A stretch of DNA of 64,000 nt, from the NCBI RefSeq assembly GCF_000014865.1, contig NC_008576.1:186001-250000 (forward strand). The letters are read 5' to 3'. Numbering within the stretch: position 1 is the stretch's first letter; each line of letters starts with the position of its first letter. This document shows, piece after piece, positions 7,405 through 16,779 of this stretch. The notes under the pieces are model-generated. The model was not told the DNA's origin. It did no database searches and saw only the letters and a program-made list of their open reading frames with translations. Source of the DNA: Magnetococcus marinus MC-1. GTDB taxonomy: Bacteria; Pseudomonadota; Magnetococcia; Magnetococcales; Magnetococcaceae. The position numbers and the translations under genes are program-made.

Positions 7405-8511
7405 CTACAGCGCGTGTTGTGGATATGAGCCAAGAATCTTTACCGATACCCCAGATAACGCCCCCAGCGCCTCCAACGCAGCAGATACCCCCTCATCTTG
7501 ACGATGCCCCTCCATATCAATAAAAAAAAGATAATCCCACGCCCGCTCCTGCGTAGGCCGCGACTCAATGCGGCTTAAATTAATGCCTCGCTCCGCAAAG
7601 ACCCCAAGAATGCGATGCAAAAAACCAGGATCATCCAAAAATGAAACCATAATGCTCGTCTTGTCCGCACCCGAAGGGGCCGGACTCTCCCGACCCACCA
7701 CCAAAAAACGATTCTCCAACCGCGCCTGATCCTCAATATGCTCCGCGATCACCACCAATCCATAACGATTGGCCGCAAAAGGACCACAAATCGCCCCCGC
7801 CCCCTCCTCCCGCCGAGCCCGCTCCGCCGCCTCCGCCGTCGAAGCAACCTCCACCCGCTTAACCTGCGGTAAATAGTGGCTAAGCCACTGCGCACACTGA
7901 TCCAACGCACTAAAATGACCGTAAATGACCCGTACCTCACCCAATACCCCACCCCGAGCCAGTAAATTAAGCTCCACCGGCATCAAAACCTCACCACATA
8001 TATTCAAAGGCGACCGCACAAAACGATCCAATGTATGAATCACCACCCCCTCCAGCGAATTCTCCACCGGAACCACCCCAAAATTGGCGCGACCAATCTC
8101 TACCTCGTGAAACACCTCGGTAATCGTACGGGTCGAAAACATCGTAAAAGCCGACCCAAACTGCTTCAACGCCGCCTCGTGCGTAAAAGTCGCCTCCGGC
8201 CCCAAATAGGCCACCGAAAGCTGCTTCTCCAAATTTAACGAAGCCGAAATAATCTCGCGAAAAATCCGATGCACCGCCTCCACCGGCAACGGCCCCCCAT
8301 GCCGCCCCTCCAAACGACGATGGATCTGCGCCTCCCGCTCCGGCCGATAAAAAGGCGTACCCGCCGGCCCCTTGCCCTTAAGCTCCCCCACCCGCATCAC
8401 CAGCTCAGCCCGCTTCATCAGCAGATCATGGATGCGATCATCAATGGCATCAATACCATCACGCAGCTCCACCAATGTGGAAGGGTTAAGATCTATCGGA
8501 TCATGGGACAT
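7405..8511 (-). CDS. pheA: bifunctional chorismate mutase / prephenate dehydratase (P-protein)
   Basis: 368 residues. Converts chorismate to prephenate and prephenate to phenylpyruvate for phenylalanine synthesis. Residues ~10-95 are the AroQ chorismate mutase helix bundle (RDGIDAIDDRIHDLLMKRAELV, with the usual Arg and Lys positions); ~100-275 is the prephenate dehydratase domain (VAYLGPEATFTHEA, PVENSLEGVV); ~285-365 is the ACT regulatory domain with the ESRPTQERAWDYLFFID motif that binds phenylalanine, so feedback inhibition is likely. Operon with tyrA. Third positions are G/T rich, most clearly after the first 50 codons. Confidence 0.95.
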   Translation of the reverse strand: MSHDPIDLNPSTLVELRDGIDAIDDRIHDLLMKRAELVMRVGELKGKGPAGTPFYRPEREAQIHRRLEGRHGGPLPVEAVHRIFREIISASLNLEKQLSVAYLGPEATFTHEAALKQFGSAFTMFSTRTITEVFHEVEIGRANFGVVPVENSLEGVVIHTLDRFVRSPLNICGEVLMPVELNLLARGGVLGEVRVIYGHFSALDQCAQWLSHYLPQVKRVEVASTAEAAERARREEGAGAICGPFAANRYGLVVIAEHIEDQARLENRFLVVGRESPAPSGADKTSIMVSFLDDPGFLHRILGVFAERGINLSRIESRPTQERAWDYLFFIDMEGHRQDEGVSAALEALGALSGVSVKILGSYPQHAL

Positions 8512-8852
8512 GGCAGGTCCATTACTTGTTCAGTTGAGACAGAAGAAACGGCCCATGATAGCCAATCATAACCAAAATTGAAAAGGATCAAGGAACCCCT
8601 GCCAAGATACACCCCTTACCAACCTTAAAATCTCCACAACCCGCCCCCACTCAATCATGCCCAGCCAAGCGATCCCTGTGCATAAAAAACAGTCGTATTG
8701 GTCTTGCAAAGCCAATTGCAAAAAATTAATGCGCACGCATGATTAAAAATTAACAAGCCAATGAGAAAACCAAAAAAAGCGGGTCGATTTTTGAGGCGGT
8801 GTGTGATTAAATATCAGGCTTCTTACCCACAAAAAACAGCATAGGAAAGAGA
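8512..8852. other. divergent intergenic region pheA / amt
   Basis: 341 bases without a gene, AT-rich in the half next to the ammonium transporter. It must hold the pheA promoter (left) and the amt promoter (right). A short palindrome ATGCG-CA-CGCAT at 8729-8740 lies about 115 bases before the amt start and could be a regulator site. I searched by eye for a sigma-54 GG-N10-GC element and did not find a convincing one. Confidence 0.4.
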
Positions 8853-10163
8853 ATGATGCGTTTCTCATCACATCTCCTTAAGGGCGGCGCTCTATTTGCC
8901 CTACTTTTAATCACGCCCACGTGGGCTTGGGCCGCCGAACAGGGGTTGGATAAAGCCGATACCGCCTGGATCTTAACCACCACCGCCTTGGTGCTCTTTA
9001 TGACCCTGCCCGGCTTGGCCCTGTTTTATGGCGGCTTGGTGCGCTCTAAAAACATTCTCTCCATCCTTATGCAGTGTTTTGCCATCGCCTGTTTGGTCTC
9101 GGTGCTCTGGTTGGCCGGGGGTTACAGTCTGGCCTTTGAGCATGGGGGGCCCCTCAATGGTGTCATCGGTTCACTGCAAAAAGCCTTTTTTGCAGGTGTT
9201 GCCCACAATACCGTCAAGGGTAGCCTGCCCGAAGGGGTGTTTGCCGCCTTTCAAATGACCTTTGCCATTATTACCCCAGCGTTGGTGATCGGTGGTTTTG
9301 CCGAACGCATTCGATTTGCCGTCATCCTGCCCTTTACAGCGCTATGGCTATTGTTGGTCTACATTCCAGTGTGTCATTGGGTCTGGGGTGGCGGTTGGAT
9401 GCAAGCTGCCGGGGTGATGGATTTTGCCGGGGGTGTGGTGGTACACATCACCGCCGGGGTGGCCGCTTTGGTGGCGGCCCTGGTATTGGGGCCGCGCAAC
9501 GGTTTTCAAAAAACCGTCATGTTTCCCCATAACCTAACCATGACCTACGCCGGGGCTGCCATGCTTTGGGTGGGCTGGTTCGGTTTTAATGGGGGTTCGG
9601 CCCTCACCGCCGATGGTTCAGCAGGGTGGGCGATTTTGGCGACCCACATGGGGGCCGCCGCAGGGTCGCTGGCCTGGATGGGTATGGAGTGGATGCGCCA
9701 TGGCAAACCCAGCGTATTGGGTATTGTCACCGGCATGGTGGCTGGTTTGGGCACCGTAACCCCAGCCTCTGGTTACATTAGCCCCTTTGGGGGCTTTGCA
9801 ATCGGCCTCATTGCTGGTGTGGTCTGCTATCTGGCCACCATGATGGTGAAACAGCGTTGGAAAATAGATGACTCCCTGGATGTCTTTCCCGTACACGGCG
9901 TGGGCGGTATGATCGGTACACTCATGACGGCCCTATTTGCCGCTCCGCTATTTGGGGGCCATGGCTTGGCTTCCAATGCGCAAATTTTACCGCAACTTGC
10001 CACCCAAGGGGTGGCGGTGGGGGTGACGGCGCTCTATACCGCCGTGGTCACTTGGCTAATCTTTAAAGGGTTGGCTCAAGTGATGCAACTGCGGGTGAGC
10101 AGGGATCAAGAGACCGAGGGCCTTGATTTGGTCGACCATGACGAACGGGGTTATAACCTCTAA
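8853..10163 (+). CDS. amt: ammonium transporter (Amt/MEP family)
   Basis: 436 residues. Inner-membrane channel that moves ammonium into the cytoplasm. After a cleavable signal sequence ending in WAWA, eleven hydrophobic helices follow, with family motifs LFYGGLVRSKN, AFQMTFAIITPALVIGGFAERIRF, the His in FPHNLTMTYAGAAMLWVGWFGFNGGSA and the second pore His near DVFPVHGVGGMIG. The start follows AGGAAAGAG. Many amt genes sit beside a PII gene (glnK); none is present in this window, so gating would use a PII encoded elsewhere. A hairpin terminator follows. Confidence 0.96.
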   Translation: MMRFSSHLLKGGALFALLLITPTWAWAAEQGLDKADTAWILTTTALVLFMTLPGLALFYGGLVRSKNILSILMQCFAIACLVSVLWLAGGYSLAFEHGGPLNGVIGSLQKAFFAGVAHNTVKGSLPEGVFAAFQMTFAIITPALVIGGFAERIRFAVILPFTALWLLLVYIPVCHWVWGGGWMQAAGVMDFAGGVVVHITAGVAALVAALVLGPRNGFQKTVMFPHNLTMTYAGAAMLWVGWFGFNGGSALTADGSAGWAILATHMGAAAGSLAWMGMEWMRHGKPSVLGIVTGMVAGLGTVTPASGYISPFGGFAIGLIAGVVCYLATMMVKQRWKIDDSLDVFPVHGVGGMIGTLMTALFAAPLFGGHGLASNAQILPQLATQGVAVGVTALYTAVVTWLIFKGLAQVMQLRVSRDQETEGLDLVDHDERGYNL

Positions 10164-10185
10164 GTCTGTTCAAGGATAAAATGAG

Positions 10186-10214
10186 AGGTCCATGCAGCCC
10201 CTCTGCATGGACCT
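10186..10214. terminator. hairpin between convergent amt and the envelope cluster
   Basis: A perfect 12-bp stem AGGTCCATGCAG (10186-10197) with CTGCATGGACCT (10203-10214), five-base loop. It lacks a long T-run on either side, so termination may be weak, but its location between converging genes fits. Confidence 0.65.
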
Positions 10215-10231
10215 TCTACCCTTACTACCCC

Positions 10232-11314
10232 CTACAAACAAGGGTGCAGGTTCAAATCAATCTGACCCGCTACAGCCCCACCATCCACCTTAATCGCCTC
10301 AACCCATAAGCGGCCTTGTTGCAAGCGATAGTTGGCTTCAATGCTGCGCGCCGTGCCGTAGGTCGGGCCAATCAAGTGTTGCAAACCCCCGAGTAACGCC
10401 GCATCGAAGCGACGTGGAAACAGCCGTATGGGGGTGGTGGCGCTCTCCAGCCCATGGTAATGGCGGATCTCCTGAAGTTGCAGGCGTTCCTGGTTTTCCA
10501 CTTGATTGGTTAAGCGCATAAACCCACTGTAACGATCCCGATTAATCGACCAAGCCACCCCAGGGGTACCCCCTGGCATAAAAATGTGCTGTTGAGCATC
10601 CATGACACCACTGCGCATGCCCCGACACTGCACCATATGTCGATAGAGGGTTTGCCGCTGTTGGTTGGGCCAGCGCAAGGTTATCGAGGGACCTTTACCG
10701 TGCTCCAGCAGTTTAAGCAGCACCCGCCCTTGTTGAACCTGTACCTCGGTGGGTTGAGGGGTGGGATTGGCCGGTTGTAGCGTGGTTTCTGGTGTAACCC
10801 TCGGCATGGCCTCTTGCGTGACCGGCTTGGGGTGCGGTTTTAAGGCGTGCCGTGCCTCAGCGGGTATCTCTAAAGGGGCTGCTGAGGGTGAGGACTGCGG
10901 CATGGCTTGTACGGTAACCTCCAGCGGGGCCAGCGGGCTGGGCTTGAGCGGTTTAATGGTTTGTACGGGTGTAACGGGGTTAAGCATGGCGGTGGGTAAG
11001 AGCGGATGGGCCACCGGGTTTGTCTCTGGCTTGAGGGGCGGCATTGGAGGGTGCGCGGCGGTGCTCTGCTGCGGCAGCGTAGGCGCGGCGGTTGGTGTGG
11101 GCAGCTGGGCTGTGGCTGCCGTCTGCACCGGTGGCGCTGGTAGTTGGACCACTTGTAGCGGCAGGCTGGGTTGAGCCTCTTGCGAAACCTCAGGGGGCAA
11201 CCATGGTATGGGTTCGAGCTGTTCCGAGCGGCTCCAAAGTTGTACCATCAGCAACGTGGCAATGAGTAGAGAAGTAAGGGAGCTCGCATATTTGTACCAA
11301 GATGGGCGGGCCAT
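10232..11314 (-). CDS. membrane-anchored proline-rich protein, last gene of the envelope cluster
   Basis: 360 residues, not recognised. One N-terminal membrane helix (about residues 10-27), then a long Pro/Ala/Thr/Gln-rich stretch (about 35-195) and a compact C-terminal domain (about 196-360) with a final Cys-Leu. This architecture, single anchor plus extended Pro-rich linker plus terminal domain, is that of TonB/TolA-type energy transducers, and an ExbB-like channel lies two genes upstream. No sequence identity to TonB or TolA is claimed. ATG at 11314, 24 bases after the previous gene. Probably spans the periplasm. Confidence 0.75.
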   Translation of the reverse strand: MARPSWYKYASSLTSLLIATLLMVQLWSRSEQLEPIPWLPPEVSQEAQPSLPLQVVQLPAPPVQTAATAQLPTPTAAPTLPQQSTAAHPPMPPLKPETNPVAHPLLPTAMLNPVTPVQTIKPLKPSPLAPLEVTVQAMPQSSPSAAPLEIPAEARHALKPHPKPVTQEAMPRVTPETTLQPANPTPQPTEVQVQQGRVLLKLLEHGKGPSITLRWPNQQRQTLYRHMVQCRGMRSGVMDAQQHIFMPGGTPGVAWSINRDRYSGFMRLTNQVENQERLQLQEIRHYHGLESATTPIRLFPRRFDAALLGGLQHLIGPTYGTARSIEANYRLQQGRLWVEAIKVDGGAVAGQIDLNLHPCL

Positions 11315-11338
11315 GATAGCAGCTCCCTTTGCACGTGC

Positions 11339-12001
11339 CTATTGGGTCAATATATCGATATAGAGGCTCTCCATATCGTTGGCTAAAGCGCGTAGTTCCC
11401 GACGGCGGTTGTGAGGGGACATCAAAGATTCACCCTCCGCTAATTTAACCGCCACCTTATTGGGTGTGGTGTGGTGCTCCACAATCATTTCAGGGGGAAT
11501 TACCACCCCGGTACCGGCCAGAACCTCCGCCCGCCGTTGCATGACGGCAGGCTCCAACGCCACAGCCACGCGGGCTGGGGGTTCCGTCTGGGACGGGGGA
11601 TCGACTTGGGGTTTGGTCGCGATGGCACGGGCCGCTGGTGCCGCTTTAAACAGGGGCGGCGCAGGCTGTTCCGGTAAAGGTGGGCTGACGGGTGTCACTT
11701 GGGGTGACACCGCCAACGGCGCGCTAGGTTCGGCCAATTGCGAAGCTTCCCGCTCCAGGTTTGGCGGGGTCGGTACACTTTTCGGTTGGCGCTTCTCAAC
11801 GGCTGGCTGGGTTTGCGGCCGCTGTATAAGATTCTCTTGTAACCGTTGATCCAGGTTTTTGATCATACGGTCTGCCACGCGATCAAGATCGTGGGGGAGC
11901 TGCGCCGTTGGCTTGGAGGGCAAAGAGGGTAAGTTACTGGGTCCGGCAAAAAGATAGAGCAGCGCCGCCCCTACGACCACGTTAAACAGCAGGTATTTCA
12001 T
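11339..12001 (-). CDS. membrane-anchored Pro-rich protein
   Basis: 220 residues, not recognised. N-terminal membrane helix (MKYLLFNVVVGAALLYLFAG), then a Pro/Gln/Lys-rich linker (about 25-150) and a charged C-terminal region with RRRELRALANDMESLYIDIL. The start is the ATG at 12001, preceded by a strong AGGAGGAG; a longer frame to 12025 lacks a ribosome-binding site. It overlaps the ExbB-like gene by 20 bases. Topology matches the 360-residue protein encoded next, so the two may form a pair of periplasm-spanning arms. Confidence 0.78.
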   Translation of the reverse strand: MKYLLFNVVVGAALLYLFAGPSNLPSLPSKPTAQLPHDLDRVADRMIKNLDQRLQENLIQRPQTQPAVEKRQPKSVPTPPNLEREASQLAEPSAPLAVSPQVTPVSPPLPEQPAPPLFKAAPAARAIATKPQVDPPSQTEPPARVAVALEPAVMQRRAEVLAGTGVVIPPEMIVEHHTTPNKVAVKLAEGESLMSPHNRRRELRALANDMESLYIDILTQ

Positions 12002-12572
12002 GATGTTTCTCCTCCTCATCCGCATCCATCAGGATGGCCGTAAGGGGTTGGGGCTGCGACATAACCGCCAGGTGTTGCCAGCAGGCGACATTGTGGGCAT
12101 GGCTAACCATCAACATGGCCCGTAATACAGCCGATAAGGGCAACCCCACCACCGTGGTCATAAAGGCCAAACTAAAATGGGCGGTGAGCTCACCGACAAT
12201 GGATTGCACCGTCTCGGGGGTCAGGGCTTGATCGGCCAATGAGCCGATCCCTAGGCTAATACCCAACAGCGTGTAGGTAAGGGCCAGCGTGGTGACGCCA
12301 TTGGCGGCTTGCATGCCGCTCTCTAACCACACCCCATCGCTCTCTGGGGTGGCGGCACTGCGCCATACGTGTATCCAAGCGGTTAGGGCAATCACCAGCA
12401 GGATGGACATAAGCACCAGAAAGGTGACGCCAAAAACCTGTTTAAGCCATGCAATGATGTCCGTAACCTGTAATGAGGTGGCTAAAGTAGCAAGCGCCAG
12501 AGCCAGTGCCACCCCACCTAACAGGTAACTCAAGGCAGCGGATCCCTGCTGTAAGGGGGCGGGGAGGGCCAT
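11982..12572 (-). CDS. MotA/TolQ/ExbB-like proton channel subunit
   Basis: 196 residues. About four hydrophobic segments (roughly 13-33, 46-68, 92-112, 130-155). The third and fourth carry the family pattern of MotA/TolQ/ExbB channels: LGISLGIGSL, then AFMTTVVGLPLSAVLRA, matching the 'GTFxGL ... aFxTslxGlxxS' signature. Such proteins form a pentamer around a dimeric ExbD/TolR/MotB partner and use proton flow to move an envelope component. A candidate partner is encoded at the other end of this cluster (20837-21253). Two bases separate it from the preceding gene. Confidence 0.72.
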   Translation of the reverse strand: MALPAPLQQGSAALSYLLGGVALALALATLATSLQVTDIIAWLKQVFGVTFLVLMSILLVIALTAWIHVWRSAATPESDGVWLESGMQAANGVTTLALTYTLLGISLGIGSLADQALTPETVQSIVGELTAHFSLAFMTTVVGLPLSAVLRAMLMVSHAHNVACWQHLAVMSQPQPLTAILMDADEEEKHHEIPAV

Positions 12573-12574
12573 GA

Positions 12575-12955
12575 TCAGCGCCTTCCCATACGGGCCGTTG
12601 AGAGTGTGGTGCTGGTCAGGCCAAGCTGTTCCAACCAGTGATCCACCACCAGACGATCTTTCTCAATAGAGGCGTGCACCAAAAAGGTGAGGTCAAAGTT
12701 ATCCAGTGCCTTTTTGACACTGGGGCCCCCCTCTTTGGCCAAATTGCTATCCCGCCAGACCATGCGTTCCAGATCCACCAAACGGCGGGTAGAGTGGTTG
12801 ACCTTGGTCTCCCGCTCCGCATAGGTGATCTCGGGTGAAAGCAGGGTTCCAATCAAAATGGCCCGCTCCCGCTCCAGATTATCCAGGGTTCCCCCTTGGG
12901 CGGTGGTGCTGACCAGCAATAAAGCCATGGCGGCTAACGTCTGTTGGATGGTCAT
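12575..12955 (-). CDS. small exported protein
   Basis: 126 residues with a signal peptide (MTIQQTLAAMALLLVSTTAQG) and a helical, charged mature part (LERERAILIGTLLSPEITYAERE). No family recognised. Lies between the exported coiled-coil gene (12 bases) and the channel gene (2 bases), so it is co-expressed and probably a periplasmic part of the same assembly. Confidence 0.72.
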   Translation of the reverse strand: MTIQQTLAAMALLLVSTTAQGGTLDNLERERAILIGTLLSPEITYAERETKVNHSTRRLVDLERMVWRDSNLAKEGGPSVKKALDNFDLTFLVHASIEKDRLVVDHWLEQLGLTSTTLSTARMGRR

Positions 12956-12967
12956 GGTTCGGCTCCC

Positions 12968-13864
12968 TTATTTTTCGTCACTGACAAACAGATCCACCGA
13001 GGTGGTAATCTGCGCATCGGCTGGCACATCGCTGTCCAACAAATCTGGATCTTGCACCTTTTCAGAGAGGGAGAGGGCATCTAGGGCAACCATCTTGGCC
13101 ATATAACCGAGGATGGTGCGTTCCTGACTGACCAACGCCATCTCTTTTTCACTCTCGACCATGAGATTACGCAAAAAATCTTGTTTGCTCTCCGGCTCCA
13201 AGGCGTGATTATCCAGCTCACGGTTCATGGGGTGAGCCTCCAGCGCGGCCAACAATTTGTGCATCGCCTGTTGGTTGGCTTGATAAACGGTGTTGTAGCG
13301 GCTTGGCATACTCTCCCCATCTGGGGTGCCAAAGATTTTCATATCTACCTTTGAGACCGACCGTTCGAACCGCTTTTGCAGATTTTCTTGTTTGGTTTGC
13401 AGCTCTGTCACCTCTTTAGGGGTGCTCTCTTTAGCGGTGCGTAACTGCTGCATAAGCCGTTGATAGGTGTCGAGCTTAATCTGCTGGCGCTTTTTGCGTA
13501 GATCCAAATGTTGCTGCATCAAGGTGACAAACTGGCGTTTTTCGGCCAGATATTGATGTTGCATCTCAACCTTGAGATCTCCATCGGCCTTCTGTACCGC
13601 CTGTTTTAAATCGGTCAGGGTTTGCCGCTTTAGCCCCACCTGGGCACCCACATCGCTAATGGCCATCGCCAACCCAGAGTCGGCATAGTCCCGCTCCAGG
13701 GCGTTGTTCATCATGTTGGGGGGTAGGCGTATCAGCTTCTCCGAAATCTGTGGGCGCCATTGAGCGGTATCTTGATCCGAGGCGGCTTGTGCGTGACCCA
13801 TCAGCGCCGCCATCAGCAACAGGGTACCCAACGTAACCGGTTTGCATCTGCGTAGGCTGTTCAT
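12968..13864 (-). CDS. exported coiled-coil protein
   Basis: 298 residues; signal peptide ending MGHAQA, then long Gln/Lys/Glu-rich helical stretches (about 75-180) that read as a coiled coil, and a less charged C-terminal third. Not recognised. Its ATG shares one base with the stop of the lipoprotein gene (TGATG), so translation is coupled. A periplasmic spacer or scaffold role is an inference from shape only. Confidence 0.76.
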   Translation of the reverse strand: MNSLRRCKPVTLGTLLLMAALMGHAQAASDQDTAQWRPQISEKLIRLPPNMMNNALERDYADSGLAMAISDVGAQVGLKRQTLTDLKQAVQKADGDLKVEMQHQYLAEKRQFVTLMQQHLDLRKKRQQIKLDTYQRLMQQLRTAKESTPKEVTELQTKQENLQKRFERSVSKVDMKIFGTPDGESMPSRYNTVYQANQQAMHKLLAALEAHPMNRELDNHALEPESKQDFLRNLMVESEKEMALVSQERTILGYMAKMVALDALSLSEKVQDPDLLDSDVPADAQITTSVDLFVSDEK

Positions 13865-14442
13865 CAGTTGTGGCTCCAGTGGTTGAGTCGACGCATCTCA
13901 TCTTTCAAAGTGCTGTCAACGTTGAGCAAGCTGTAACGGGGAAACTGGTCTGGATCAGTGCGACGCAGTAAAATCTCCATGGAATCCACAAAAGAGGCGC
14001 CTCCCTTAAGATAGAGATCCTGATCCTTAAAGGTGCGGCGGAATTTATCCAGATTCACATGTGCCTGTTCCAGATCACCGGCCTTGATATAGTCCAAAAT
14101 ACCCACGGCATAGGCGCGCATACGCTCTTCGGTTGCCACATCCGCAGAACCAGGAGGCAAGCGGGTTTCGCACTGTTCAAACAGACGGGCACTGGCCAAA
14201 TAGCGGGCTGCTTGACCCGAGCTGCGGGCTTCGCGATCCATCGTCAGAGCCTCTTGTTTGCACTGACGGTAATTTTGCAGCGCCTCAAGTGCGGCAAAAC
14301 GAGACTCCCGAAAGCCCACCCCTTCGGTGGGAGAGAGGGTACCCATGGGCAGGCCGGGACTGGCACAGCCGCTTAATCCGGTCAGTGCCAGCAGCAGTGC
14401 CACGGCCCGCCCAAAAGAGAGAGGTGAAACAGTTTTAGACAT
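13864..14442 (-). CDS. outer-membrane-type lipoprotein
   Basis: 192 residues. The N-terminus has a lipoprotein signal with lipobox LSGC (Cys26), followed by a helical body with repeats of helical hairpins (RYLASARLFEQCETRL, AVGILDYIKAGDLEQAHVNLDKF) that look TPR-like. No named family recognised. A very good ribosome-binding site (AAGGAG) and the 379-base gap upstream make it the first gene of a six-gene transcript running to 10232. Confidence 0.78.
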   Translation of the reverse strand: MSKTVSPLSFGRAVALLLALTGLSGCASPGLPMGTLSPTEGVGFRESRFAALEALQNYRQCKQEALTMDREARSSGQAARYLASARLFEQCETRLPPGSADVATEERMRAYAVGILDYIKAGDLEQAHVNLDKFRRTFKDQDLYLKGGASFVDSMEILLRRTDPDQFPRYSLLNVDSTLKDEMRRLNHWSHN

Positions 14443-14821
14443 GGTTTCTTCTCCTTAACACACCAAACCCGTACAACACGAGCAGGGCCATAGAACTGGA
14501 ATGCCAGACAATCCCTATCCAAGGAATAGGTCAATAACTTGTTCAAACGGGAGTAGGTAAGGGGGAGGGGGTTTTTTTTGGCGTATACCCTTTAACAGCG
14601 GGTATATTCCCATCGATGCTGGTGTGGGTGAGGGTGATTATGGAGTTGTAAAGATATAAAATATAAAGATAAATAATTCATGCGAAGGGAGTGGCAGGTT
14701 ATTGAGAGATAGGCGTAATGGAAGGGACACAAGAGAACGGGGTAGGGCTGCGAGTGGGTTGTGGTGGGCTCATGTTCCCACAAAGGGCGTGTCATGACGT
14801 CTGTTGGGCGGTGTAGTACTT
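14443..14821. other. intergenic region inside the envelope cluster
   Basis: 379 bases without a supported gene, dividing the cluster into two transcription units (21253-14822 and 14442-10232). On the minus strand it has AT-rich stretches around 14640-14680 and a TTGACC word near 14530 that could belong to a promoter; no good -10 is obvious. Confidence 0.35.
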
Positions 14822-16267
14822 TTATAACTGGCGTGCCATGGGGTGTAGGGGCTGGTTGACCTGCATCAGGTGTACACCCAGTTTGGCCAACTGCTGTTGA
14901 GCGGTGTGCCAATCCCAGGTCTGACCGGCTGCACGCGCTTGACGGCGACTCTCTTTAAGCCAAGTGGTGGCGCTCTCCAAGGGGGTACGCGCGGCTAAAA
15001 TCAGTACCTGATAATTTAAGGGGGTGCGAATCCATGGACCCACCCGAGGGCTATTCCAAAGCAGCGTCTCTTCGGCGTCAAGGGCACGCTCCATTTTCCA
15101 AAAGCGGCTGCCCTCTTCATCGGTTTGGTTACGCGAGCGGGGTAGGTCGCTTTTGGCGATCACCCATAGACGTGTATGGACCGTCTCCTCACCATTAACC
15201 ACGCGGAATTTAAACTGACACAGATGACGATTGGCCATCAGGATGGGTAGGGTCTCATCCTGTGCGGCCAGCACGGAGACCTGGGGTTGCACTGCCTGGC
15301 CGGGAGGGGGATGGTCCATCTCTCGACAACCCCGTACGCTATCCGGTGCTTGGATCACAATGCGTTCTAAGCTAAGTTGGGGCGGATCAATGGGTTGAAT
15401 GCCCCCCTGACGATCCATATAGAGATGGAACAGTCGCTGACAGACATCACATTGGTTTGTTGTCAGCGCCGCTTGCAACTGTAGGCGGTGTGCATAATCC
15501 TGGGATTTCGCCCACACCACCCAACTGGGCAACCCCTGCTGCCAAGCAAACCAGATCAACCCTGCAAAGACCATAAGCTGCACCACCAGCAACCCTTTAA
15601 GCCAGGGTGTTGCCTTGGCTTGTGGCTGGGTCAACACCGGGGCGTGAACGGGCAGACGAGGTGGGGTACCCAATGTTAAGGGTAGGCTAGCGGCTGCGGC
15701 GATCCGTTTACCCGGATTGGGGAGTTGCTCCACCTGTTCCAGGGTGGTGATCTGGATAAGGTCTGGCGAGGCCAATTCATCCAGCAAGTCAAGGTCAATG
15801 TCGGCTTGGTTGGCGGTGGGTAGAAAAAGATGAATCGGTATGCCTTGAGCCACTAAGGCCCGAAACAGCAGGGCGGATTCTTGAAATTTTTCCGCAACAT
15901 GCTCCACCCCACGCACGGTATGATCGCGGTCTACCTGACCGGTAAGCCACCACACCGCTTGGGCCGGTTCATCCCGTTGCGCCAGCTCTTCATGGTAAAA
16001 CAGTAGATGCGCGGCATAGGCGCCCAGTTGCCAGCTAAACCCTTGATCAATGGTGTCGGAAAGGTCTAAGCGGTAGGCCGCTTGGGTAAAATCATCTTGG
16101 ATCATCCCGGTGGGGGGGCGTACAAAGGCGTCATAATCACCGCTAATGGGCAGAGCGCGGGTGGTGCCGTTAAGACACACCACAGACTGTAAATCGGGAT
16201 CTTCCAGCGTAATACGCTGAACCGTAACCGGCCCCTCAGTGGTGGCGATGATAACCCGAATGCTCAA
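14822..16267 (-). CDS. bitopic membrane protein, unknown function
   Basis: 481 residues. About 224 cytoplasmic residues, one membrane helix (about 225-245, GLLVVQLMVFAGLIWFAWQQG), then about 235 residues outside with a CDVC pair soon after the membrane that could form a disulfide or bind metal. The N-terminal part does not resemble a family I can name. Its start overlaps the preceding stop by four bases (ATGA), as do the two junctions upstream, so four consecutive genes are translationally coupled. Confidence 0.75.
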   Translation of the reverse strand: MSIRVIIATTEGPVTVQRITLEDPDLQSVVCLNGTTRALPISGDYDAFVRPPTGMIQDDFTQAAYRLDLSDTIDQGFSWQLGAYAAHLLFYHEELAQRDEPAQAVWWLTGQVDRDHTVRGVEHVAEKFQESALLFRALVAQGIPIHLFLPTANQADIDLDLLDELASPDLIQITTLEQVEQLPNPGKRIAAAASLPLTLGTPPRLPVHAPVLTQPQAKATPWLKGLLVVQLMVFAGLIWFAWQQGLPSWVVWAKSQDYAHRLQLQAALTTNQCDVCQRLFHLYMDRQGGIQPIDPPQLSLERIVIQAPDSVRGCREMDHPPPGQAVQPQVSVLAAQDETLPILMANRHLCQFKFRVVNGEETVHTRLWVIAKSDLPRSRNQTDEEGSRFWKMERALDAEETLLWNSPRVGPWIRTPLNYQVLILAARTPLESATTWLKESRRQARAAGQTWDWHTAQQQLAKLGVHLMQVNQPLHPMARQL

Positions 16268-16779
16268 TGCAGGTAGACCTTGCTATCTTTGTTACGTAAC
16301 CCCTGCATAATGGCACAGTTGGCCTCCACCAGCAGTTGAATGGTGCCATTAACCGGTTCCGGCAGGGTAATGCGCTCTTCTTCCACCGTTAGTTTGGTGG
16401 GGGTGCGCTCCATATGGGGTTTTAATTCAATCAACAGATAGATCTGGTTAGCGTCTGCGCGGGAGGTTTTCCAGCGAATTTTCCAGCCATCGGTTTGACG
16501 TTCGTTAATCTCACCGCTACTGGCGGCAACCACCGCAGGAAAATAGCACATAGCGCGCCGCTGTAAAAGCTGATGATAGCTGGCTTTGAGTTTGGCATCC
16601 GCTTTCAAAGCGCGCACAACCGCAAGGGATGTTGGTCCATCCCCTTGAATATATTGCATCAACTGCGTATAGCCAATGGGGCGTTCGACATGTTCGTCCC
16701 GTGGTTGACGCAGGGTATCCAATTGGCTTAAAGCCGTAAAGAGGGTGGCTGTGGTGGCATCCCGCGCAGATTGTTTCAT
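16264..16779 (-). CDS. cytoplasmic protein, unknown
   Basis: 171 residues, no signal or membrane segment. N-terminal half helical, C-terminal half with alternating hydrophobics suggestive of a beta sandwich (IRWKTSRADANQIYLLIEL, TIQLLVEANCAIM). Not recognised. Four-base overlaps at both ends place it between the 543- and 481-residue proteins, a likely cytoplasmic partner of one of them. Confidence 0.72.
   Translation of the reverse strand: MKQSARDATTATLFTALSQLDTLRQPRDEHVERPIGYTQLMQYIQGDGPTSLAVVRALKADAKLKASYHQLLQRRAMCYFPAVVAASSGEINERQTDGWKIRWKTSRADANQIYLLIELKPHMERTPTKLTVEEERITLPEPVNGTIQLLVEANCAIMQGLRNKDSKVYLH

Noticed and set aside
8512-8852. Sigma-54/NtrC promoter for amt
   Set aside because: No GG-N10-GC pair with correct spacing and no TGCACC-type NtrC site was found.
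10240-10260. tRNA T-loop-like word GGTTCAAATC
   Set aside because: Lies inside the end of a protein gene and no cloverleaf can be drawn around it.
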